Counted from the first letter of the stretch, positions 20,659 to 32,551 are shown. The stretch is DNA of 64,000 nt from an uncultured Ignavibacteriota bacterium (GCA_903884005.1 CAISDA010000005.1:1-64000), one strand, 5' to 3'. Numbers and translations are program-made. Notes: generated by a model from the letters alone, not told the origin.

Positions 20659-21150
20659 TTATGCGTGCTTCTTTGCCATGCTCTCGTTACGGACCTTTTC
20701 CTGGAGCTTCATGAGGCCCTCAATGAGCGCTTCCGGACGTGGAGGACATCCGGGAATGTAGACATCCACCGGTATTACCCTGTCCACGCCCTTGAGCACA
20801 TGATAGCCGTGTTCCCAATACGGGCCGCCGCAATTGGAGCAGCTTCCCATGGACAGCACGTACCGCGGCTCGGGCATCTGGTCGTACAGGCGCTTGATGC
20901 GGGATGCCATTTTCAGCGTCACGGTGCCCGAGACGATCATCACATCCACCTGCCGCGGCGTCGCGCGCGGAATGACGCCGAAGCGCATCATGTCGAAATT
21001 CGACGCCGATGCCGCCATCATTTCGATGGCGCAGCATGCGAGTCCGAACTGCATCTGGTAGAGCGATGACAAGCGCGCCCAGTTGAGAAGACTGTCCAGC
21101 GACGTCACGAGAACGTTGCTTTTTTCAAACTGTTTGTCGAGAAGACCCAT
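20659..21150 (-). CDS. nuoB: NADH-quinone oxidoreductase-like subunit B
   Basis: Carries cluster N2, the last iron-sulfur centre before quinone. The ligands are visible: the tandem cysteines Cys39-Cys40 in [10 protein letters not shown], Cys104 in [12 protein letters not shown] and Cys135 in [14 protein letters not shown]. It has the length (163 residues) of the family and lies 58 bp after nuoA. Confidence 0.97.
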   Translation of the reverse strand: MGLLDKQFEKSNVLVTSLDSLLNWARLSSLYQMQFGLACCAIEMMAASASNFDMMRFGVIPRATPRQVDVMIVSGTVTLKMASRIKRLYDQMPEPRYVLSMGSCSNCGGPYWEHGYHVLKGVDRVIPVDVYIPGCPPRPEALIEGLMKLQEKVRNESMAKKHA

Positions 21151-21208
21151 TGTGATGTTCCGTTACCCTGCTTTTGACGCCGCGATTACGCCGCGGCTGG
21201 ACTCTTAT

Positions 21209-21646
21209 TTACGCTGTGATATTTTCTTTCAATGCTTCATACTGCACAACGCCCACCTTATCCACATATTGCGACGTCTTGGGCACCGGCTTATCCCATT
21301 CGAGGTCGCCCTTCACCCACACGTAGGCGTATCCCACAACAAGGATCCCGAGGAACACCAGCATTTCGACGAATGCGAATACACCATAGCTCTTGAAGAC
21401 CATCGCCCACGGGAACAGGAACACAACTTCAACTTCGAACAAGAGGAAGATGAGGGCGATGACGTAAAAGCGGATGTTGAATTTGACCCATGACTCTCCG
21501 ACCGGCTCTTCACCGCATTCGTAGGTCGAGAGTTTTTCGGCATAGGGACGGCTGGGCCGGATGATCCATGCCGTGACCAAACCAGCGCCCGTAAAGAGAG
21601 CGCCCAGAATGAAGAAAATCAAAATTCTGCCAAAATCTGTCAGCAT
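21209..21646 (-). CDS. nuoA: NADH-quinone oxidoreductase-like subunit A
   Basis: Three-helix membrane subunit and first gene of the operon. The motif [20 protein letters not shown] contains the conserved Cys-Gly-Glu loop at the quinone entry, and [17 protein letters not shown] follows. 145 residues. All eleven subunits follow in the order A-B-C-D-H-I-J-K-L-M-N; no nuoE, nuoF or nuoG occurs in the window. Confidence 0.96.
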   Translation of the reverse strand: MLTDFGRILIFFILGALFTGAGLVTAWIIRPSRPYAEKLSTYECGEEPVGESWVKFNIRFYVIALIFLLFEVEVVFLFPWAMVFKSYGVFAFVEMLVFLGILVVGYAYVWVKGDLEWDKPVPKTSQYVDKVGVVQYEALKENITA

Positions 21647-21719
21647 AATGCTCGATGATTAAGTATGTAAATTGTGGTGTTAACGGTAACTGATCGCATG
21701 CCGGGTGGGACAAAAAGAA

Positions 21720-21750
21720 GGCGCCGCAATAAGTATACGATTGCGGCGCC
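21720..21750 (-). terminator. Terminator after the TPR protein gene
   Basis: GGCGCCGCAAT pairs perfectly with ATTGCGGCGCC around a nine-base loop; on the minus strand it is followed by TTCTTTTTG. It separates the TPR gene from the nuo operon, so nuoA needs its own promoter in 21650-21720. Confidence 0.8.
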
Positions 21751-21824
21751 GTACTTGGTTACATTTCGCTGTCGTTCGTTCGAAAATGATACTGGCAAAA
21801 TTTTTTCACCGCTGCACTCCGAAA

Positions 21825-22523
21825 TTAGCCGTTTGTTTCGTTCATCTCAAGAAGGAACCGTTCTGCATCGCGTGCGGCGGCACTCTGAGCATATTCTTCT
21901 TTCACAAGTTTATAGAGTTCGATGGCACGGGCCTTATCGCCGGTCTTCACGTAGTTGCGGGCTGCACAGACCAGGTTGTCGGCTGCATTCGGATCTGTTG
22001 AACTTTTCTTGCCGGCTTTTTCGTAATATTTGGCCGCCTGCGCAAAATCGCCTTTCGCCTCGTAGCACGACGCTTCACCGGCGATCGCGGAGATGGAAAC
22101 GAAGTCCACGCTCGTGCTCACGCTTTCGAAGAGTTCGAGCGCCTTTTCGTAGTTCTGGATGTTAAAATACGCATTGGCCAGATAAAACTTCGAGATGTTT
22201 CCGGCCTTGGTCGAACCGTAGTTTTCAACGATCGTCTGCAGTCCGGGAATATTCTTCTCCGGCAGGCCGTTGATTGCCACCTGATACTGTCCGTTGTCGT
22301 AATACTCGAACACCTTCGCAAGGTCGTTCATGGCCTTTTCGTTGTTATTGCGGGCGTTGTTCACGTAAAACCAACCGCCAAGCACGAGAGCCAGCACGAT
22401 GAGGCCGAATGTGCTCAGCCGTTTCTTGTTCTCTTCAAACCATGTTTGAGTTGTGTAGTATTTCGTGAGGAGCGTGTCCTCTTTGATGACGCGTTGCGCT
22501 AACTTTTTCTGTTTGCGGAGCAT
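21825..22523 (-). CDS. Membrane-anchored tetratricopeptide-repeat protein
   Basis: 232 residues with a basic cytoplasmic N-terminus, one membrane segment near residues 36-56 (FGLIVLALVLGGWFYVN), then TPR-like repeats outside the membrane: SKFYLANAYFNIQNYEKALE, ASCYEAKGDFAQAAKYYEKA and CAARNYVKTGDKARAIELYK. The arrangement is like YfgM-type proteins, which assist folding at the translocon, but sequence alone does not settle this. I start at ATG 22523. Longer frames run into tRNA-Arg, whose translation gives the familiar false peptide SVAQLDRALASEAKGFGFES. Confidence 0.85.
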   Translation of the reverse strand: MLRKQKKLAQRVIKEDTLLTKYYTTQTWFEENKKRLSTFGLIVLALVLGGWFYVNNARNNNEKAMNDLAKVFEYYDNGQYQVAINGLPEKNIPGLQTIVENYGSTKAGNISKFYLANAYFNIQNYEKALELFESVSTSVDFVSISAIAGEASCYEAKGDFAQAAKYYEKAGKKSSTDPNAADNLVCAARNYVKTGDKARAIELYKLVKEEYAQSAAARDAERFLLEMNETNG

Positions 22524-22569
22524 GATAGTATAAGATTGAAGTGAAACAAAAATACATGAGCAGTAATGG

Positions 22570-22643
22570 TACACCCGTCGGGATTCGAACCCGAAACCTT
22601 TGGCTTCGGAGGCCAACGCTCTATCCAGTTGAGCTACGGATGC
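22570..22643 (-). tRNA. tRNA-Arg (anticodon CCG)
   Basis: The minus strand folds into a 74-nt cloverleaf: acceptor GCATCCG with CGGGTGT (one G-U pair at the end) and discriminator A, anticodon stem TTGGC/GCCAA with loop CTCCGAA (anticodon CCG), and T-loop TTCGAAT. CCA is not encoded. The TPR gene follows 46 bp downstream. Confidence 0.95.
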
Positions 22644-22699
22644 ATGATGACGCACAATCCCGGTGAAGCGACCGACTTCTGTACGCTGAAAAGCAATTT

Positions 22700-22728
22700 A
22701 ATGTACCAAATAAATATTTTTGATGCAA
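22700..22728 (-). promoter_or_regulatory. Possible promoter of tRNA-Arg
   Basis: On the minus strand TTGCAT and TACATT are 17 bp apart, about 57 bp before the tRNA. The rest of the 278 bp between the tRNA and the next gene shows no other structure that I can identify. Confidence 0.35.
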
Positions 22729-22921
22729 GGGAATTTCAATCATGGATGCATAAACTCATCAGTCGACTTCCGCACATCGCACGGGTGCGCCATGGGAGCG
22801 TTGCATCCGAAACGGCCGGGCGGCGGAACAAATGCGGCGGCGCTCTCGTCTACACAGACATAGAGAGAACGGAATATGCTCGCTCACGATTGTTCCCATA
22901 GTCATCATCCAGGAGGTTGTC

Positions 22922-23989
22922 ATGAAAGCATTTCTCATCGCAGGATTCATAGCGCTGTTGATGGCATCGGCGGCGGCTACCGCCTCTGCCGCCGAACCGC
23001 AGGAAAAAAAAATTCGGAAGGTCGTCACGATACAAAAACGGTTGGGTGGCGCCTGGCTGGGCGTGGCACTGCGCGATGTGACCGAAAATCCGCCGGCCGA
23101 TAAAAAGCCCGCCGTCAAGGAAGGCGCACTCGTTGCCGAAGTTGTGGACGAGAGCCCGGCCGACTCTGCCGGCATCAGCGCCGACGACATCATCGTCGAA
23201 TTGAACGGCACACCGGTGGCCTCCGCCGATGACGTGATCAAACGGGTCGGCGGCATGAAAACGGGCGAGACGGCCACGGTTGTCGTGCTGCGCGACGGCG
23301 CGAAAAAAACATTCTCCGTTACACTCGGCGCGCGCCCCGAAATGGAAACACGCACGGAAATGAACATGCCGTCTCTGCCGCACATGGGCATGCCGGGCAT
23401 GAATGGAATGAACATGCCGCATGCTGGCATGCCGGGCATGAAGGGAATGCACATGCCGCCGATGGCACCGATGCAACAGCATGCAGGCATCGAAGGCATG
23501 CAGCTGATGGAACTCACCGATCAGCTCGGAAAATATTTCGATGCCCCCGACGGCAAGGCGCTGCTCGTCACCACTGTAAAAAAGAACAGCAATGCGCGCA
23601 AAGCAGGCATTGAAGCCGGCGATGTGATCTACAAGGTCGGCAAGATGGACATTGAGGATTTCCGTGATATCCACGAGGCCCTGAGGGGTGCCAAGGAAGG
23701 AACGACCGTCGACGTGCTGCTTATACGCAAAGGAACCCGAAAGACGGTGAAGCTCGAAGTCTCGAAACACGACGGCATGATGATGAACTGTCCGGAAGCA
23801 TGCCCGCAGCCGGGAAATTTCCGCTTCGAACAATTCGGAATTGATCCCGATCAAATGCACCGCATGCTGAAAGACCTCAAGCCGGAACTCGACAAAATCC
23901 GGAAGGAAGTGCGCATCCGCATACACGGCGGCACTGCCGGCGCAGAGGAAGAAAAAGAAGAAACGGAAGAGTCTGGAACAGAGTTGTAA
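22922..23989 (+). CDS. Periplasmic double-PDZ protein with a Met-rich linker
   Basis: 355 residues with a signal peptide at 1-23 (cleavage near ASA). PDZ 1 covers about 43-137 (GAWLGVALRDV, GISADDIIVELNG), and PDZ 2 about 198-280 (KAGIEAGDVIYKVGKMDIED). Between them, residues 141-196 are a linker with about 16 Met plus His, in imperfect repeats of GMPGMxGMxMP. The C-terminus is acidic (EEEKEETEE) and a Cys pair lies at 290 and 294. It resembles the PDZ part of HtrA proteases, but no protease domain is present, so it is probably an adaptor or scaffold. The Met/His linker could bind Cu(I) or Ag(I); this is inference. GGAGG lies seven bases before the chosen ATG. Confidence 0.88.
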   Translation: MKAFLIAGFIALLMASAAATASAAEPQEKKIRKVVTIQKRLGGAWLGVALRDVTENPPADKKPAVKEGALVAEVVDESPADSAGISADDIIVELNGTPVASADDVIKRVGGMKTGETATVVVLRDGAKKTFSVTLGARPEMETRTEMNMPSLPHMGMPGMNGMNMPHAGMPGMKGMHMPPMAPMQQHAGIEGMQLMELTDQLGKYFDAPDGKALLVTTVKKNSNARKAGIEAGDVIYKVGKMDIEDFRDIHEALRGAKEGTTVDVLLIRKGTRKTVKLEVSKHDGMMMNCPEACPQPGNFRFEQFGIDPDQMHRMLKDLKPELDKIRKEVRIRIHGGTAGAEEEKEETEESGTEL

Positions 23990-24001
23990 ATTGAAACAGG
24001 T

Positions 24002-24039
24002 GAGGCACGCACGTTCTTTTCATAATGCGTGCCTCTTTT
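24002..24039 (+). terminator. Terminator after the PDZ gene
   Basis: GAGGCACGCA pairs with TGCGTGCCTC around a 14-base loop and is followed by TTTTC. It begins 13 bp after the stop codon. Confidence 0.85.
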
Positions 24040-24049
24040 CAGCACTTCG

Positions 24050-24245
24050 CCGTCGTGCAGGGCGTAATGGTATCTCGACCTGCTATGAAAATACTCGGCG
24101 GCATTTACTCCTGAGTAACTCACAAAAACGTGCACCGCTTCGCGGTGCGGGCGAGATAACATCTCGCCCTACATGCGCACCGATGCAACGGCAGCGAGTT
24201 GCTTCGAGAAAAAAGTTTGCCGGTGGCGAACAGACTGCGCTCTCT
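24050..24245 (+). repeat. Dispersed palindromic repeat, copy D (composite)
   Basis: The best copy of the core spans 24114-24203: AGTAACTC, then stem CGCACCGC-like/GCGGTGCG, then GGGCGAGAT-aac-ATCTCGCCC, then ATGCGCACCGATGCAACGGC, ending GCGAGTTGCT as the inverted terminal repeat. It is preceded by a decayed second unit (24050-24105) that has the TATGAAAATACTCGGCGGCAT module also present in copy E, and followed by the tail ending GCGAACAGACTGCGCTCTCT shared with copy B. It lies between two converging genes. Confidence 0.85.
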
Positions 24246-24284
24246 ATTAAAAAGACCGCGCCGCAGGCGCACTATCCCCGCTCC

Positions 24285-25136
24285 TCAGTTGATGATCACC
24301 GGGGCAATGAAGGTTCGCACAATATCGATGTAGTGCTCCTCCCCCAGTTTGAGCGGTATCTCCGAATGGTTCGCCCCCGGCACGCGAAGAAACGTTTTCG
24401 GCTCGTTGGCATTGTCGAACACCACCTGCCCATTCTGTTGAATGTCGATGAACGTGTCGCTTTCGCCGTGCATGAGCAGCAGCCGTGCATGGACGCGCTT
24501 GATCTTCTCCGCATTATCATACACTCCGCGCATCACGTACGAACTCGGCAGGTCGAGCAGATATCCGCTCTTGGCGAGCGCCGACGAGGACGCAAACGGC
24601 GCTTCGAGTATGAGAGCGGCGGGTGACTGGACGTTGGCGGCGAGATGTACCGCGGCGGCGCATCCGAGTGAAAAGCCGTAGTAGACGATCCTCTTCGCAT
24701 CCACCTCCGGCCGCGACTGCACATAGTGCAGTGCGGCCGCGGCATCGGAATAGATCCCCTCTTCGGACGGTTCCCCCTCGCTCATGCCGAATCCCTGATA
24801 ATCGTACACGAATACATTCGCCCCCGTGCGATATAGGAGCTCCACACGGTCCCAATAAAATTGCAGATGATCCTTGTTCCCGTGGTGATAGAGGACGGTA
24901 TACGTCTGCAGCGGAGCATGCGACTTCACGAAATAGCCGTAAATTTTATTTCCCTGCGATTCAAGGACCACCTGCGTTCGGCATGACTCGGGAATCACGG
25001 TCGTGCGGAGCGAATAGAACGATAACTTCGTTTGATGGAAGAGCGCATCGTCCAGATTGAAGCAGCCGTTCACAGCACATGCCGCACACACGGCGCATGC
25101 AAGAAGAACGAGAGATTGCCGAATGCGATCGTTCAT
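24285..25136 (-). CDS. Exported alpha/beta hydrolase
   Basis: Serine hydrolase of the BAAT/abhydrolase kind. The nucleophile elbow is YGFSLGCA (GxSxG), the acid is likely Asp in HGESDTFIDI, and the catalytic His lies in GANHSEIP. The oxyanion region YHHGNKD and VYDYQGFGMSEGEPSEEG are typical of the family. The N-terminus is a hydrophobic export segment ending near CAVNGC, possibly a lipoprotein site. I chose ATG 25136 because GGAGGTGA lies five bases before it; that ribosome site overlaps the stop codon of the upstream lipoprotein gene, so the two are translationally linked. The substrate cannot be told from sequence. Confidence 0.85.
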   Translation of the reverse strand: MNDRIRQSLVLLACAVCAACAVNGCFNLDDALFHQTKLSFYSLRTTVIPESCRTQVVLESQGNKIYGYFVKSHAPLQTYTVLYHHGNKDHLQFYWDRVELLYRTGANVFVYDYQGFGMSEGEPSEEGIYSDAAAALHYVQSRPEVDAKRIVYYGFSLGCAAAVHLAANVQSPAALILEAPFASSSALAKSGYLLDLPSSYVMRGVYDNAEKIKRVHARLLLMHGESDTFIDIQQNGQVVFDNANEPKTFLRVPGANHSEIPLKLGEEHYIDIVRTFIAPVIIN

Positions 25137-25141
25137 TGGTC

Positions 25142-25795
25142 TCACCTCCCCCCCAGATGGCAGAGTACGCCGAAGTACAGTCCGATATTTCCATGCTCAT
25201 TCACAGAGCCGGCTCCCTCGAAGACGCCGTGGCCGGTGAAATGATTTGCAGCGAGCCATTTTATTTCGCCCTGCGCATCCATCACGCCGCTCAAGGGGAA
25301 CTGCATGCCGAGAAACGGCGCAAAGAAATACTCGGCGCCATGAAATTGCAGCGTGTGCTCGGTGCCGGTATACACAAGCGAGCGGGCGCCAATGCGATAG
25401 CTCGCGTTTACGCTGGCATGCGCAAGGAATAGTGACTGGGGATCCGGATTCAGCGTCGTGAAATAAAGGCCCTGAAGCTTCATTGTGATCTCTGGAACGG
25501 GACCGTGCTCGCTCAGGAGGCGCGCCGCAGCGCCGACATCGAATCCAATGTCGCTGAATAAGAGCGCGGTGATGTGAACATTCGCCGCGGCTGTGATGTC
25601 CGGTGTGATGCCGTACGCGAATCCGGCATTCAAATAAGGAACGGGAAATGTGATCCCCGCTGCGGGTATAACGGGGCCGCCGAGGGAGGCGGTGATGGCG
25701 CTTGTGTGATCATCGAGTACGCGCACGGGCTGCGTGACTCCGCAGCCAGCGATGCAGATCGCGGCTGCAGCGCTCAGAAAGAGTCTCGTGTTCAC
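25142..25795 (-). CDS. Predicted lipoprotein of unknown function
   Basis: 217 residues with a lipoprotein signal, lipobox IAGC ending at about residue 18. The mature part is rich in alternating hydrophobic and aromatic residues (FPVPYLNAGFAYGITPDITA, FAPFLGMQFPLSG), as in small outer-membrane beta-barrels, and ends with LYFGVLCHLGGR. I do not recognise a named family. It starts with GTG after AGGAG at a six-base spacing. Coupled to the downstream hydrolase. Confidence 0.7.
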   Translation of the reverse strand: MNTRLFLSAAAAICIAGCGVTQPVRVLDDHTSAITASLGGPVIPAAGITFPVPYLNAGFAYGITPDITAAANVHITALLFSDIGFDVGAAARLLSEHGPVPEITMKLQGLYFTTLNPDPQSLFLAHASVNASYRIGARSLVYTGTEHTLQFHGAEYFFAPFLGMQFPLSGVMDAQGEIKWLAANHFTGHGVFEGAGSVNEHGNIGLYFGVLCHLGGR

Positions 25796-25811
25796 GGATC
25801 GCTCCTGTGAA

Positions 25812-26474
25812 TTATTTTTTCATGACCAGCGTGATGCCGTCGGACATGGGAAGCAGGCTGAGGATGATGCGGTCGTCGTCCCGAAGCTTCCGGTTCAGCC
25901 GATCGATCTCCGCGGTCTCTGCATCCATTCCTTCACCGGCAAGCACTCTCCCGTACCAGAGGACGTTGTCGATCATGATCAGCCCTTTGGGACGAAGGAG
26001 CTCGAGGCTTCGCTCGTAGTAGATGTCGTAATTGATCCTGTCCGCATCAATGAAAATGAAATCGAACGTCCCGGCTTCGCCCGCACCAAGCAGCTCATTG
26101 ATCGTCAGAAGCGCCGGAGCAAGTTTGAGCGTGATCTTTTCTGCGACTCCTGCGGCTTCCCAATAGCGGCGCGCAATTGCCGTGACCTCGGCATTGATGT
26201 CGCATGCGATCACGCGTCCGTCCGGCGGAAGTGCAAGCGCAACGCTCAGTGCGCTATAGCCGGTAAAGACGCCGACTTCCAATGTTTTTTTTGCCCCGAT
26301 CAGTTGCACAAGAAACGCCATCAACTGTCCCTGTTCGGGTACGATCTGCTGCTGTGCGCCGGGCTTCGTGGCCGTCTCTTCGCGAAGTGTGCGGAGCAGT
26401 TCCGGTTCGCGCAGCGAAACGGACAGCATATATTCCAATAATTCATCGGAAAGAGTAAAATTTTTTTCATCCAT
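25812..26474 (-). CDS. SAM-dependent O-methyltransferase (family 3)
   Basis: Class I methyltransferase related to catechol and caffeoyl-CoA O-methyltransferases. The SAM loop is LEVGVFTGYSALSVAL, the acidic strand IACDIN, and the metal-binding part is FIFIDADRINYDIYYE followed by IMIDNVLWYGRV. 220 residues from ATG 26474. An upstream in-frame ATG exists, but neither has a convincing ribosome site. Lies 17 bp before the lipoprotein gene. The acceptor is unknown. Confidence 0.88.
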   Translation of the reverse strand: MDEKNFTLSDELLEYMLSVSLREPELLRTLREETATKPGAQQQIVPEQGQLMAFLVQLIGAKKTLEVGVFTGYSALSVALALPPDGRVIACDINAEVTAIARRYWEAAGVAEKITLKLAPALLTINELLGAGEAGTFDFIFIDADRINYDIYYERSLELLRPKGLIMIDNVLWYGRVLAGEGMDAETAEIDRLNRKLRDDDRIILSLLPMSDGITLVMKK

Positions 26475-26583
26475 GGCAGGGCAACACCGTCCTTCATTAA
26501 ATGTCATCGGGTACGGAAGCAGACACACTCACTGCTCCCTCGTACACATCGTACACGATAGTAAATTCCCGGGAAAGACGCCA

Positions 26584-29835
<3,252 letters not shown>

Positions 29836-29849
29836 AGCATTTTTCCGTC

Positions 29850-29885
29850 AAAAAAAAGCCTCCACAGCAAGAACGTGGAGGCTTT
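29850..29885 (-). terminator. Terminator between the URO-D gene and carB
   Basis: AAAGCCTCCAC pairs with GTGGAGGCTTT, and on the minus strand eight T follow. It ends the 29996-35257 gene run 110 bp past its last stop codon. Confidence 0.85.
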
Positions 29886-29995
29886 GAGAACTACTGGTTA
29901 ATAATATTTTCCGTGCCCATGGTCATTGTCGTTCCTGATAGGGGTCAAATTTTGCATTGTATCAGTATACGAAATTTTTTGCTCCGTTTCAAAAC

Positions 29996-30967
29996 TTATC
30001 GGTGTAAAGTTTTTTCCCCGCCGCATGACCTGAATGCGTCTATGCACGCCTGGTAATTCCCGGGGCTCATGCCGATGGAGTGATATTCTTCGACATAGCC
30101 GATGAACCCGCCGTTGGCGGCGCGGAGATTGCCGATGAGCCGTTCGGCCTCGCGGAAAATATCGGCGCGCGTTCCGGTGATGGACGTGGTCTGATAGCTG
30201 ATCGGGCACACGAAACACACGCGGCCCCGGAAGCGCGCGCCGAGTGCTTCCATGTCGTACAGATTCGGCTGGCTCAGGTTGAGCATATCCACGCCGATCT
30301 CGATGAGGTCGGGAATGATCTCTTCAATGTATCCACAGCAATGGAAATACACATCGAGGCCGCGGGCATGCGCACAATCGAATTGATCTTTATAGCGCGG
30401 CTTGAAGAACGTGCGCCATTGGTCCGGAGAGATGATCAGCGTCTCCTGCGTGCCCCAATCGTCGAAGAACGCAACGCCGTCGAATCCTTTTTCAGCGGCG
30501 CGCGCGATGACGGCCTTTTCAAAACCGAAGACGACATCAGCCAGACGTTCCATCTTGTCCGGCTCCATGCAGAGGTCTTCAAGCGACGCCGAGAATCCGC
30601 GAAGCGCGCTCATCACCGTGAATCCTGTAAGCACGAGACTCGCACAGTAATACGTGCCGTCTCCATAGAGTGCGCGGGCCGCGTCCAGACCGTCGAACCG
30701 ATGCTCGTCTGACGGGTCCGGAAGGCGCATGGTATCGAGCGCATTCCAGTCTTCGACAAGCACGGTCTTCGGCTGACCCATCGTCTCATCCCGCCGTTCC
30801 CAGTCGAATCCCCACTCCGAGCGGTCCTTCTTCTCGCCCATGAAATGGCGGACAACATCGACGAGCACGATGTCCGACTGGTCCTGGTCTTTATTGAAAA
30901 AAAGGATGGGAACACGGTCCGGGGACCGAAAACGAATTGCGCGGTGCACGCGTTCACGAGGAGTCAT
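29996..30967 (-). CDS. Uroporphyrinogen decarboxylase (URO-D) family protein
   Basis: TIM-barrel protein of the URO-D superfamily. It starts TPRERVHRAIRFRSPDRVPI, typical of the corrinoid-methyltransferase side of the family, and has a metal-binding-like segment DVYFHCCGYIEEIIPDLIEI. The true HemE signature RQAGRY is missing, so I do not call it a haem enzyme. Related proteins demethylate methylated compounds with a corrinoid protein, but no corrinoid protein is adjacent. 323 residues. It ends the run that begins with the 140-residue protein at 35257. Confidence 0.8.
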   Translation of the reverse strand: MTPRERVHRAIRFRSPDRVPILFFNKDQDQSDIVLVDVVRHFMGEKKDRSEWGFDWERRDETMGQPKTVLVEDWNALDTMRLPDPSDEHRFDGLDAARALYGDGTYYCASLVLTGFTVMSALRGFSASLEDLCMEPDKMERLADVVFGFEKAVIARAAEKGFDGVAFFDDWGTQETLIISPDQWRTFFKPRYKDQFDCAHARGLDVYFHCCGYIEEIIPDLIEIGVDMLNLSQPNLYDMEALGARFRGRVCFVCPISYQTTSITGTRADIFREAERLIGNLRAANGGFIGYVEEYHSIGMSPGNYQACIDAFRSCGGEKTLHR

Positions 30968-31025
30968 TGTGTCATCCCTTCAGCATGAGATCGAGTACAG
31001 ACTGCCGGACGTTGTCCGTGCACCC

Positions 31026-31394
31026 CTATTCCTGTATGATGACAAATGCAGCGGCGCTGGTGTCGGTATGCGTGAGAGAAAGCATGATGGATCTCGCACC
31101 GTATTGGTCGGCCGTGGGACCGTGGAGGCGGAACGACGGCTTGCCCTGCGCGTCGTTGACAACCTCCACATCTTTCCAACGGAACGAGCCGGCCCAGCCG
31201 GTGGCGATCGCCTTGCTGAACGCCTCCTTCGCGGCAAAGCGGGCGGCATAATGCTGGGCGGGAAACGCCTTGGCCTCACAATAGGCGATCTCGTGGTCAG
31301 TGAAGAGTTTCGACGCAAACGACCCGCCAAACCGCTCGAGCGACGCCTTAATGCGCTGTATGTCCACGATGTCCACGCCGATGCCGAGTATCAT
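31026..31394 (-). CDS. acpS: Holo-[acyl-carrier-protein] synthase
   Basis: Transfers 4'-phosphopantetheine from CoA to acyl carrier protein. The Mg-binding Asp8 in GIGVDIVDIQRI and the helix ARFAAKEAFSKAI with the second metal ligand are present, as is the C-terminal LSLTHTDTSAAAFVI. 122 residues, normal. Four bases separate it from the upstream HAD gene. Confidence 0.95.
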   Translation of the reverse strand: MILGIGVDIVDIQRIKASLERFGGSFASKLFTDHEIAYCEAKAFPAQHYAARFAAKEAFSKAIATGWAGSFRWKDVEVVNDAQGKPSFRLHGPTADQYGARSIMLSLTHTDTSAAAFVIIQE

Positions 31395-31397
31395 GGA

Positions 31398-32087
31398 TTA
31401 TATCCGTATCTGATTTTCGTTCTGCACGATCTGCAGCAGTTCCGAGATGTCGTTCACTTCATAATCGGCATTCGATACGCCTGTGCCGAATGTGTCGCCG
31501 TACCGCGCAAAGACGGTTTTCATGCCGACCTTTGCCGCGCCGACGACATCGCGCTCCTCCCAATCGCCGATCATGAGGGCTTCCTCTCCGTGCACATCGA
31601 GCAGCGACAGCGCCCGCTTGAACGGCGCAGGATGCGGCTTGCGCTCCTTCGTATCGTCGAAGGTCACGACATGATCGAAGATGTGATGAAAATTCAGGTA
31701 CGCCAGCCGCAGCCACGCCTCGCGCGCCGGAGCATCAGACACGACGGCGAGCTTCATTCCCATTTTCGCAAGTTCGATGAGCGTCAAATACACATGCGGA
31801 TAAGGAACAAGCGCCGCTTCGCGCGCGCGGCGGTAGGCAATGACGCCCGCCGAGAGGATCTTGAAATCGACCTTGTTGAATTCGTCGTACAACAACTGAT
31901 CGAACACATTCTGAAATTCGATGCCCTTCTCTTTATAGATGGCATTGATCCGGTCGTGGAGGTCTTCACTCGTTAACTTCAGCCCTGCGTCTATCATGGC
32001 GCCGATGGCGGCGTTGATCGCCTGGCGTTTCATCGCCATAAAATCCACGAGCGTATTGTCGAGGTCGAACACGACTGCTTTGATCAT
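31398..32087 (-). CDS. HAD-superfamily hydrolase
   Basis: Predicted phosphatase. Motif I is FDLDNTLVDF with Asp8 as nucleophile and Asp10 as acid/base, motif II lies at LAVVSDAPARE, the Lys at KERKPHPAPFK, and motif IV is GDWEERDVVGA. A helical cap is inserted after motif I. The substrate is unknown. I chose ATG 32087, which overlaps the aroQ stop in an ATGA junction; upstream codons in the same frame are inside aroQ. 229 residues. Confidence 0.87.
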   Translation of the reverse strand: MIKAVVFDLDNTLVDFMAMKRQAINAAIGAMIDAGLKLTSEDLHDRINAIYKEKGIEFQNVFDQLLYDEFNKVDFKILSAGVIAYRRAREAALVPYPHVYLTLIELAKMGMKLAVVSDAPAREAWLRLAYLNFHHIFDHVVTFDDTKERKPHPAPFKRALSLLDVHGEEALMIGDWEERDVVGAAKVGMKTVFARYGDTFGTGVSNADYEVNDISELLQIVQNENQIRI

Positions 32088-32527
32088 GATGTCTGTGTTG
32101 TGTGATGAGAGTGGGCAAGCGTTGTCACTGCGAGCCTGTAGCCGGTGGAACCAAAACCGGAGAACTGCGCCTTGCACACCGGGGCGATCACCGAATGCCG
32201 CCGGAATTCTTCGCGCATGTGAATATTGGAGAGGTGAATTTCGATCACGGGAATCGACACGGCCGCGAGCGCATCGCGTATCGCGTAGGAATAATGCGTG
32301 TAAGCCCCGGGATTGATGAGGATACCGTCGTACGGCGAGCCGATGGTCGATTGTATCACATCGATGATGGCGCCTTCATGATTGGACTGGAAAAATTCGA
32401 ATGCAACGTCCGGGAACGACGCGCGCAGATCGTTCTCGATATCGGCGAGCGTCTGCGTTCCGTAGATCTGCGGCTCGCGCACCCCCAACAAATTCAAATT
32501 CGGCCCGTTGATGACAAGTAATCGCAT
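32084..32527 (-). CDS. aroQ: 3-dehydroquinate dehydratase, type II
   Basis: Third step of the shikimate pathway. The N-terminus LVINGPNLNLLGVREPQIYG carries the catalytic loop with Arg and Tyr, INPGAYTHYSYAIRDAL and PVIEIHLSNIHMREEFRR the rest of the active site. 147 residues and probably a dodecamer, as in the family. Overlaps the HAD gene by four bases. Confidence 0.96.
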   Translation of the reverse strand: MRLLVINGPNLNLLGVREPQIYGTQTLADIENDLRASFPDVAFEFFQSNHEGAIIDVIQSTIGSPYDGILINPGAYTHYSYAIRDALAAVSIPVIEIHLSNIHMREEFRRHSVIAPVCKAQFSGFGSTGYRLAVTTLAHSHHTTQTS

Positions 32528-32551
32528 AGCTCAAGATTTTCATTCCGACGT

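Noticed and set aside
22524-22655. N-terminal extension of the TPR protein
   Set aside because: The added residues are the translation of tRNA-Arg and its spacer. The membrane protein starts well at 22523.
23380-23480. Repetitive plus-strand DNA in the PDZ gene as a possible tandem-repeat locus
   Set aside because: The repeats follow the codons of the Met-rich linker and keep the frame, so they are part of the protein.
29898-30218. Frame of 106 codons overlapping the URO-D gene end
   Set aside because: It is out of frame inside a certain gene and crosses its terminator region; Arg/His-rich with no similarity.
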